From contig JAUSPR010000240.1 in the NCBI GenBank assembly GCA_030655715.1, forward strand, positions 1 through 11,802: 11,802 bases of DNA. Reading direction: 5' to 3'. This document shows, piece by piece, positions 6,002 to 11,802 of this stretch. The notes beneath the pieces are model-generated. The model was not told the origin of the DNA and ran no database searches. It saw nothing but the letters and a program-made list of their open reading frames with translations. Both the position numbers and the translations under genes were made by a program. Origin of the DNA: Thermoplasmata archaeon (lineage in GTDB: Archaea; Thermoplasmatota; Thermoplasmata; SG8-5). Within the stretch, counting starts at the first letter, position 1. Each line of letters begins with the position of its first letter.

Positions 6002-6061
6002 ACTGCTAATGCCGATTCATCTCAGCCCTAAAGGACTGAGCGTTCTCGGTATTTTTGCAGT
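6002..6061 (+). repeat. Hairpin C resembling an IS200/IS605 right end
   Basis: The inner stem CTCAG-C-CCT-AA-AGG-A-CTGAG occupies 6021-6040. Outer pairs are CCGA (6012-6015) with TCGG (6046-6049) and ACTGC (6002-6006) with GCAGT (6057-6061). The CGATTCATC lead-in and TTCTCGG exit match the usual layout of such ends. Confidence 0.6.
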
Positions 6062-6102
6062 AGGAGGTGGGTCGGAACCGTTCTCGAAGTTGCCATTAGC
6101 GA

Positions 6103-7551
6103 TTATTTCTTCTTGAATTCCACATAATCCCGGTACGAGAGTATCAGATTCTTGGCCGCATCCGTTTCGTTGAGGCGGCGTACGGATGCGGTGGTCGGCG
6201 CATCATGCAGAACCTCCGGCGGTTCGTTAATCACTATCTCCAGGGCATCCGCGAAAGCATCCAGTGTGGCTTTTGATTCCGTTTCTGTTGGCTCGATCAT
6301 GATAGCCTCCTCCACAATCAGTGGGAAGTAAATGGTCGGCGGGTGAAATCCATGGTCAATGAGCCGTTTGGCAATGTCCAGCGTTCGGATACCCTTTTCC
6401 TTCAATGCTGCTCCCGAAGCAACAAACTCATGTTTTCTGAGTCCAGGATAAGGCACTTCCATGAATTTCTCCACTCTGAGGCGCAGGTAATTGGAATTGA
6501 GAACTGCCCGTTCAGTAACTTCAGTAAGACCGTCGCCGCCCTGAGAAAGGATATAGGTATAGGCCCGGATAAGCACGCCCCAGTTGCCATGGAATCCATG
6601 GACCTTGCCAATTGATTTTGGTATGTCGTAATTCATGTAATACTTATCGCCTTTCTTCGCGGCCAGAGGTATCGGAAGGAATTCTGTGAGCTTTTCAACA
6701 ACGCCCACCGGTCCCGCGCCCGGCCCTCCACCGCCATGCGGAGTAGAGAATGTTTTGTGAAGGTTCAGGTGCACAATATCAAAGCCCATTTTTCCCGGCG
6801 AGGTTTTTCCCATGATGGCATTCATGTTTGCACCGTCGTAATAAAGCAGGCCGCCTGCCTCATGAACTATCCTGGCAATTTCCTGAGCATCAGATTCGAA
6901 TATCCCCAGAGTATTGGGATTGGTCAACATGAAGGCCGCAGTTCTATCCGAAACTGCCGCTGCCAGGGCATCCAAATCCACTTTTCCGTTCTTCGAGGGT
7001 ATGGTCAGAATGTCGTACCCGGCCATTGCCGCGCTTGCAGGATTTGTGCCGTGAGAGGTGTCAGGCAGCACAACCTGATCTCTTTTCTCACCCCGGGATT
7101 CATGGTACGCCCTGGCAATCAGCATGCCGGTAAATTCGCCGTGCGCACCGGCGGCAGGTTGCAGGCTCACCGCCTTCATTCCGGTTATGGAGGCCAGCAT
7201 CTCCTGCAATTCATACATTATCTGGAGCGTGCCCTGAACCTGGGAATCAGGCTGGTGGGGATGAATCATGGCCGAGGCCGGCAATGAAGCCAGCTCATCG
7301 TTTATCTTGGGATTGTACTTCATTGTGCAGGAACCGAGCGGGTAGAATCCGGTGTCAACGCCGAAATTCATTTGAGAAAGAGTTGTAAAATGCTTGACCA
7401 TGTCCCGCTCGCAGAGCCTGGGAATGTTTGGAAAATCTTTTCTTATCATGCTCGCAGGCAATAATTCATCTAATTTTATATTAATCTGAATATTATTAGA
7501 TAATTCATCGTATATAAGTGGCACATCATGCCTTGCCTGGCGGTAGCTCAT
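6103..7551 (-). CDS. gcvPB: Glycine dehydrogenase (decarboxylating), P-protein subunit 2
   Basis: PLP-binding subunit of the two-subunit P-protein of the glycine cleavage system. With GcvPA it decarboxylates glycine and transfers the aminomethyl group to lipoyl-GcvH. It has 482 residues, normal for the family. Visible: FGVDTGFYPLGSCTMKYNPK from residue 63; LQPAAGAHGEF; the D-T-S-H-G-T-N-P-A-S-A region; the PLP lysine K266 in HLNLHKTFSTPHGGGGPG with the glycine-rich loop behind it. The ATG overlaps the gcvPA stop by 4 bp (ATGA), and GGAGGT lies 6 nt upstream inside gcvPA, so the two are translationally coupled and made in equal amounts. The stop TAA is 42 bp from hairpin C. No anomalies seen. 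Confidence 0.97.
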   Translation of the reverse strand: MSYRQARHDVPLIYDELSNNIQINIKLDELLPASMIRKDFPNIPRLCERDMVKHFTTLSQMNFGVDTGFYPLGSCTMKYNPKINDELASLPASAMIHPHQPDSQVQGTLQIMYELQEMLASITGMKAVSLQPAAGAHGEFTGMLIARAYHESRGEKRDQVVLPDTSHGTNPASAAMAGYDILTIPSKNGKVDLDALAAAVSDRTAAFMLTNPNTLGIFESDAQEIARIVHEAGGLLYYDGANMNAIMGKTSPGKMGFDIVHLNLHKTFSTPHGGGGPGAGPVGVVEKLTEFLPIPLAAKKGDKYYMNYDIPKSIGKVHGFHGNWGVLIRAYTYILSQGGDGLTEVTERAVLNSNYLRLRVEKFMEVPYPGLRKHEFVASGAALKEKGIRTLDIAKRLIDHGFHPPTIYFPLIVEEAIMIEPTETESKATLDAFADALEIVINEPPEVLHDAPTTASVRRLNETDAAKNLILSYRDYVEFKKK

Positions 7552-8897
7552 TGTACTACCTCCTTCAGGGCTTGAATATATTTATTTATGTCATGGTCCG
7601 AGGTCCTGTCAGTTACAGCAATAAGAAGGTTGTTTTCCATTCCTTCAAGGGTCAGTTCGACACCCGGAATTACCCCAAGCTTGGACATACTTTCAATGAG
7701 CTTTTCTGCCTTTACCGGGAAAGAAGCTATGAACTCATTGAAGTATGGGCCGCTGAATATCGGAGCTTTGCAGCCCGGAACCGATGAAATGGCCATGGCG
7801 AGTTCGCGCGATTTTTTCATGGCGTAATAGGCTGTTTCCCTGAGCCCGGAACCGCCCTTCAGCGCGAGATAGCTAGTTGTTGCCACAGTGGTAAGTGCCT
7901 CGTTGGAACAGATATTGGAGGTTGCCTTTTCCCTGCGGATATGCTGCTCCCTTGTCTGGAGAGTCATGCAGAAGGCCATTCTTCCTTCGATGTCGGTTGT
8001 CAGGCCTATTACGCGACCGGGCATCTTCCTGACATGTTTCTTTCTGCAGGCCATGATGCCCAGCATTGGACCCCCGAAATTCGTGGAATTGCCAAGTATC
8101 TGGCCCTCGGAAATGACTATGTCCGCGCCATAGTCGCCTGGCGGTCTTGCCGCAGCGAGGGAAAGCGCGTTTACCCCGGCAACGAGAATTTTCTCGCCCA
8201 TTATTTGACGAATCTCGTTGGTCTGGCTTTCAAGAATTCCGAGGCAATTCGGTGATTCAAGAAGCACGCCAAAAACATCATCGTTCAATTTGGATTTCAT
8301 GTCATTTAAATCGGCCTGTCCGGTTTCCCTATCGAACGAGTATTTTTGGATACGGATGCCTGGACCGCGGCAGTAATTCTCAAGTACAGAAAGTTTGGGC
8401 CAGGATATTGTCTCCGGAACCAGGAAATTTTTCCCGGTTTTCAACCTGGCGGCCATGAGTGCCGCCTCCCCCAGGCCAGTAGCATAATCGTACAATGAGT
8501 TGTTAACGACCTCCATGCCTGTGAGCTCGCACATCATGCTCTGATATTCCCACAGCACCTGAAGAAGTCCCTGGCTGGTCTCCGGTTGATAGGGCGTGTA
8601 AGAGGTCAGGAATTCTGACCTTGAAGCAATGGCCTTGACTGCGGATGGAACATAGAAATCGAAAGCGCCGCCGCCCAGAAAACTGGACACTCTATTCGTG
8701 GAAACATTGTTTGCCAGTATTTTCTCGATATGGTTTCTAATGTCTTGCTCGCATTTTCCGTTTTCCAGTTTCGAAATATCCGTTCTCACTGGTTCGGGAA
8801 TGTCGCTGAACAATTCGTCAACCGAGCGCATGTTCAATGCGGCTAGCATTTCCTCAGAATCTCTGTCTTGTGTCATGATATCGACCAGTGAACCCAT
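7548..8897 (-). CDS. gcvPA: Glycine dehydrogenase (decarboxylating), P-protein subunit 1
   Basis: First subunit of the heterodimeric-type P-protein; it shares the PLP-enzyme fold but lacks the PLP lysine and works with GcvPB. It has 449 residues, the usual size. Visible: SSFLGGGAFDFYVP (71-84), SRSEFLTSYTPYQPETSQG (92-110), the later FGGP segment and REQHIRREKATSN (316-328), all family signatures. It starts at ATG 8897; the preceding TGGAATT gives only a weak SD. An internal ATG (M8) has no better support. It is first in a gcvPA-gcvPB operon transcribed from the short region 8898-9022. gcvT and gcvH are not adjacent. The leader is too short for a glycine riboswitch. Confidence 0.96.
   Translation of the reverse strand: MGSLVDIMTQDRDSEEMLAALNMRSVDELFSDIPEPVRTDISKLENGKCEQDIRNHIEKILANNVSTNRVSSFLGGGAFDFYVPSAVKAIASRSEFLTSYTPYQPETSQGLLQVLWEYQSMMCELTGMEVVNNSLYDYATGLGEAALMAARLKTGKNFLVPETISWPKLSVLENYCRGPGIRIQKYSFDRETGQADLNDMKSKLNDDVFGVLLESPNCLGILESQTNEIRQIMGEKILVAGVNALSLAAARPPGDYGADIVISEGQILGNSTNFGGPMLGIMACRKKHVRKMPGRVIGLTTDIEGRMAFCMTLQTREQHIRREKATSNICSNEALTTVATTSYLALKGGSGLRETAYYAMKKSRELAMAISSVPGCKAPIFSGPYFNEFIASFPVKAEKLIESMSKLGVIPGVELTLEGMENNLLIAVTDRTSDHDINKYIQALKEVVQ
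7558..7563 (-). promoter_or_regulatory. Shine-Dalgarno site of gcvPB inside gcvPA
   Basis: The minus strand reads AAGGAGGTAGTACAATG; GGAGGT is 6 nt before the gcvPB ATG and within the last codons of gcvPA. It allows coupled or independent initiation at the overlap. Confidence 0.8.
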
Positions 8898-8939
8898 AAT
8901 TCCAGGTTGGGAATAATGTTTTCTGTCGGTTCCGTTAGA

Positions 8940-8949
8940 ATTATATAAT
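8940..8949. promoter_or_regulatory. Palindromic TATA box in the divergent gcvPA / secreted-protein promoter
   Basis: ATTATATAAT is its own reverse complement, so it can bind TBP in either direction. Leftward it would start gcvPA mRNA near 8918 with a ~20-nt leader. Rightward it would start near 8972, with a ~50-nt leader to ATG 9023. A second candidate for the rightward gene is TTATTATAA at 8973-8981. Nothing else was seen in 8898-9022. Confidence 0.45.
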
Positions 8950-9022
8950 AATGAATTTGTATAGGTTGATAGTTATTATAACCCTGATTTTTTGTGTGGG
9001 CAGGATAATGGGAGCGGGAAAA

Positions 9023-11802
9023 ATGAAAACTGAACTGTTTATGGAATCTGGGCTGGGAAGGAGAATGCTGGCAATAATGCTTGCTGTAATAATGGTGGCC
9101 ATGGTGGCAAGTCCGATGGTAACCGTCGCGAAAACCAATACACAAGAACCACTGTCCGAAGAATTAACAAATGTCGCAGGCGATATTCCGGCTATCGAAG
9201 ATACGGAAAGCACTGGGAACGCCGTCTGGGCGCCGGACAGGACAGATGAAGTGCAGAGGGAACAGAAACCGAGTATGTGGGGCGGGAGTACTGTGTATTC
9301 CGCGCCGAATCCGCCAACGCCGAACGCGCTCATTCCGATATTCTTCGACGACATGGAGAGCGGCGTGAACGGCTGGACGGTGAGCGGCCTTTGGCACATG
9401 GTTGACAACGAAAGCGGTGCAGCGCCTCAATGGAACCTGAGCTACAGTGGCAACTGGAGCTGGTGGTACGGCCAGGACAGCACGGGGGACTATAATACTG
9501 GCGCAGCAAACACTGGAAGATTGGAATCCCCTTCGATCGATCTGACAGGGTACGCCAGCGCCACCCTAACCTTCATGGAATGGTTCGAGACAGACTCCCC
9601 AATCTTTCAGGACAAGAGATGGTTGCAATACAATAACGGTGGCGGCTGGGTAGATATAGAACAGCTTCCAGACGATTCCCCGAATACATGGATCAATCGT
9701 TCCATAGACCTTACTCCTTATTGCGGACAATCCATACAACTCGGATTCAACTTTAGCGCAAATGGTTTTTTAAACAACTACCAGGGCTGGTACATCGATG
9801 ATGTCCTTGTCGGATACTACCCCTACGACGTAGAAATGAGCCCTCAATTTCAAGCAAACTATGGCTATCAAGCGCAGGACGTGAGCTATACAATGACGAT
9901 CAACAATACGGGCGATAACAACGACACCTACGATCTCTCGGCTGCTAGTATCTGGCCAGTGACTTTCTGGGACATGGCGAACACGACACAGATATACAAC
10001 ATAAGCGTTGATATTAAGAACAGCACCCAATTTATCGTTAGAGTGAGTATTCCCTTATTGGCAAATGACGGAGACCACGACTTCGCAAACATCATCGCCA
10101 CATCCCAAAACGACACCTCAGCTAGTTGCACGGTGGACGTTTTGACCGGAGTGCCTGTCACCCCGCCATGGTTCGACGATTTGGAGAGCGGCGGGTCGCA
10201 ATATGTAAACCGGACCTTTGCCCCGGGAACTGAATGGGAGTTAGGGAATGCCTCGAGTTTTGCTGAGGGCCCAGGACCAGCCCACTCTCCGGACAACTGC
10301 TGGGGAACCAACCTCCTCTCTAATTACACGGATGGAGCAGTGTGTGAATTAATGATGCCATACATCAACCTGACTTCGGCAGTTTCTGCCAACCTGACGT
10401 TCTGGCACTGGTATGACATCGCCAACGTGGATGGCGGTCGCCTCTTAGTCAGCAATGACGGTGGCGAAACATGGACCCAGATCGACCCAGAAGCCGGGTA
10501 CCCAGGTACTGATATTAATGGAAATAGCTGCTATAATGGTCAGAGCGGAGGCTGGATCCAGGCTGTATTCAATCTTTCGGGCTATGTCAACCAGGTGATC
10601 CTCATCACTTTCAGGTTCGCTGCGGATTCGACAACATCTATTGCGAATGCTCCTGGCTGGTACATCGACGATCTCAATCTGTCCGCAACGTACCCAGATA
10701 CCGCGGCACCGACGGTAATTTCAACTACACCCGCAGATACTGCGACCGGCGTTTCAGTCGGTACGAATGTTGTCGTTGTCTACAACGAGAGCATGAACAG
10801 CAGTGTAACACCGACCCTAAGCGATTCCCTTGGTACCACATACACCTTTGCAGGCTGGAGCACCACAACCAACACGAACGATACAGCGACCTGGACACAT
10901 GCGGACTGGCCTGCCGCCACAACCGTTGATCCGACGGTTTCCAACGGACAGGACCTTGCGGGAAACGTACAGGTTACGTATTCATGGAGCTTCACGACAG
11001 CAGCGCACACAGCGACCGCAACCGGACCCACCAACACGGCTCCGTCCAATGTTGCAGGCATAACCATCACATACACCAACGATACCGGCACAACATCCGT
11101 TGACCTGTACTACACAACTGATGGCGGCACGTCATGGTTCCTTATCGGCAACGATGGTTCCATAGACGGTTCTTATGCGTGGACCATACCCACAGACGGC
11201 ACCTACGGCTGGATGGCTGTCGGTGACGGCGAATCTGCGCCGACAGGCGGAGAAGCACCAGAGGCGGCCTCATACACATACGACGGCACACAACCTACTG
11301 TCGATAATACAAAACCTGCAAACGGCTCTGTTGACGTGCCTATCAATCAGGACATTGTCATCACATTCAACGAAACGATGGACACCAGTTCAGTGACATT
11401 CACAGTGTGGCCAGACCCTGGCGCTCTTAGTGTCGGCTGGAGTCTTGGAGATACGGTCCTCACCGCATCGCACAATGATTTCGCAGCAAATACCACATAT
11501 TGGGTGAACATCACCGCAGCTAAGGATGTAGCAGGGAACAATCTGACTGGCCTGATCTACGGGTTCAACTTCACTACGGGTTGGGTTGCTGGTGCAACCG
11601 CGACCGCAACTGGGCCCATAGGTGGTCCTAGCAATAATGGAACAATAAACATCACCTACTCATGGACAGGCAACCCGACAGAGGTCTGGCTTTACTATAC
11701 GGCCAACGGAGGTACGAACTGGACATTCGCAGGCAACGACACGAAGGTCGATGGAGATTTTAACTGGACGATTCCCGCCGATGGCACCTATGGATGGATC
11801 GC
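9023..11802 (+). CDS. Large modular secreted protein, N-terminal part (runs off right edge)
   Basis: The frame stays open for about 926 codons to the window edge, so the C-terminus is missing. From ATG 9023: basic MKTELFMESGLGRR, then a hydrophobic stretch at about 15-36 (signal peptide or anchor). At ~107-263 a MAM/immune-inhibitor-A-like beta-sandwich opens FFDDMESG and closes GWYIDDVLVG. At ~267-377 there is an Ig-like linker with NNTGDNNDTYDL. At ~384-553 a second module opens FDDLESGG, contains SNDGGETWTQI and closes GWYIDDLNL. At ~559-660 an SbsA/Big_5-type Ig domain (APTVISTTPADTATGVSVG, ending WSFTTA), then a ~95-residue module with TATGP and GTYGWMAVGDG. This pair then repeats, cut by the window end. 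Many N-glycosylation sequons. No protease motif in the visible part. Start: GGAG at 9011-9014 favours 9023; ATGs at 9008 and 8951 are in frame. Probably an adhesin, envelope or extracellular binding protein. Confidence 0.82.
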   Translation, partial: MKTELFMESGLGRRMLAIMLAVIMVAMVASPMVTVAKTNTQEPLSEELTNVAGDIPAIEDTESTGNAVWAPDRTDEVQREQKPSMWGGSTVYSAPNPPTPNALIPIFFDDMESGVNGWTVSGLWHMVDNESGAAPQWNLSYSGNWSWWYGQDSTGDYNTGAANTGRLESPSIDLTGYASATLTFMEWFETDSPIFQDKRWLQYNNGGGWVDIEQLPDDSPNTWINRSIDLTPYCGQSIQLGFNFSANGFLNNYQGWYIDDVLVGYYPYDVEMSPQFQANYGYQAQDVSYTMTINNTGDNNDTYDLSAASIWPVTFWDMANTTQIYNISVDIKNSTQFIVRVSIPLLANDGDHDFANIIATSQNDTSASCTVDVLTGVPVTPPWFDDLESGGSQYVNRTFAPGTEWELGNASSFAEGPGPAHSPDNCWGTNLLSNYTDGAVCELMMPYINLTSAVSANLTFWHWYDIANVDGGRLLVSNDGGETWTQIDPEAGYPGTDINGNSCYNGQSGGWIQAVFNLSGYVNQVILITFRFAADSTTSIANAPGWYIDDLNLSATYPDTAAPTVISTTPADTATGVSVGTNVVVVYNESMNSSVTPTLSDSLGTTYTFAGWSTTTNTNDTATWTHADWPAATTVDPTVSNGQDLAGNVQVTYSWSFTTAAHTATATGPTNTAPSNVAGITITYTNDTGTTSVDLYYTTDGGTSWFLIGNDGSIDGSYAWTIPTDGTYGWMAVGDGESAPTGGEAPEAASYTYDGTQPTVDNTKPANGSVDVPINQDIVITFNETMDTSSVTFTVWPDPGALSVGWSLGDTVLTASHNDFAANTTYWVNITAAKDVAGNNLTGLIYGFNFTTGWVAGATATATGPIGGPSNNGTINITYSWTGNPTEVWLYYTANGGTNWTFAGNDTKVDGDFNWTIPADGTYGWI
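10697..11802 (+). repeat. Tandem protein-coding repeat, ~195 residues per unit
   Basis: Unit 1 starts near 10697 (APTVISTTP) and unit 2 near 11282 (QPTVDNTKP). The later landmark TATGP recurs 588 bp apart and P-T-V 585 bp apart, so units differ by small indels. The DNA has diverged clearly while the protein pattern is kept, which points to an old duplication. Unit 2 is cut by the window edge; more units may follow. Confidence 0.7.

Larger units (their letters stand above)
5855..6061 (+). mobile_element. Possible IS200/IS605-type mini-element or relic (no transposase)
   Basis: Gene-free DNA between convergent genes. Its left part (GTAAACTACC then CCCTAAAGGA hairpin) resembles left ends, and its right part (CGATTCATCTC, CCCTAAAGGA hairpin, TTCTCGG) resembles right ends of IS200/IS605/TnpB elements as I remember them. 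Both hairpins share CCCTAAAGGA followed by AGCGTT. There is no tnpA or tnpB between them, only ~110 bp with one more inverted repeat. This would fit a palindrome-associated (PATE-like) non-autonomous element. Exact ends are not determined. An alternative is structured transcription terminators or an unknown RNA. Confidence 0.45.

Noticed and set aside
5855..6061. tRNA, C/D-box sRNA, RNase P or SRP RNA in the hairpin cluster
   Set aside because: No cloverleaf with T-loop GTTCGA-type sequence, no paired C (RTGATGA) and D (CTGA) boxes at proper spacing, and none of the conserved cores of RNase P or SRP RNA.
6736..7287. 183-codon plus-strand frame opposite gcvPB
   Set aside because: It is antisense to a highly conserved stretch of gcvPB including the PLP lysine region; its composition is that of a shadow frame.
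8898..9022. Glycine riboswitch controlling gcvPA
   Set aside because: The predicted leader is only about 20 nt and the whole divergent region is 125 bp with no aptamer-like stem arrangement.

Overview
The window looks archaeal, most likely from an uncultured member of the Thermoplasmata (Euryarchaeota). This is inferred from the archaeal-type tRNA (adenine-N1)-methyltransferase, the two-subunit glycine decarboxylase, an Orc1/Cdc6-like AAA+ ATPase, T/A-rich TATA boxes about 25-30 nt ahead of putative transcription starts, and large secreted proteins rich in Asn-X-Ser/Thr sequons. The lineage is not proven; it rests on family recognition alone. Shine-Dalgarno sites are present (for example before gcvPB and before the leftmost gene), and at least one promoter, that of the transposase, is spaced for a leaderless transcript.

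Layout: (1) 1-1637, minus strand, is the N-terminal 545 codons of a secreted, probably cell-surface, beta-sandwich protein that runs off the left edge. (2) 1638-1942 is a very A/T-rich divergent promoter region with a duplicated promoter module pointing right. (3) 1943-2704 is trmI. (4) 2724-4561 is a complete, apparently intact insertion sequence of IS1634 type, with 23-bp imperfect terminal inverted repeats, a 6-bp TTGTAG target duplication and one DDE transposase. It sits 13 bp beyond the trmI stop codon. (5) 4562-4813 holds short A/T-rich repeats and then the promoter of (6) 4814-5836, an AAA+ ATPase with a C-terminal region that looks like a winged helix. (7) 5837-6102 has no gene but carries two hairpins of the kind found at IS200/IS605 ends; I read it as a transposase-less mini-element or relic. 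(8) 6103-8897, minus strand, is gcvPA-gcvPB, translationally coupled by a 4-bp overlap. (9) 8898-9022 is a divergent promoter region. (10) 9023 to the right edge is the first ~926 codons of a large modular secreted protein: two MAM-like beta-sandwich modules, then a tandem repeat of an SbsA/Big_5-type Ig domain plus a ~95-residue module.

How the parts relate: gcvPA and gcvPB make the two subunits of the P-protein, which decarboxylates glycine on pyridoxal phosphate and loads the aminomethyl group onto GcvH; gcvT, gcvH and lpd are not in the window. TrmI stabilises tRNA by making m1A in the T-loop. The two secreted proteins are unrelated in architecture but both look like envelope or extracellular products. 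The ATPase has no partner here that explains it. Two kinds of transposon traces (an intact IS1634-type copy and IS200/IS605-like ends) flank the ATPase, so the 2.7-6.1 kb stretch is the plastic part of an otherwise housekeeping neighbourhood. I see no CRISPR array, tRNA, rRNA or clear defence system.
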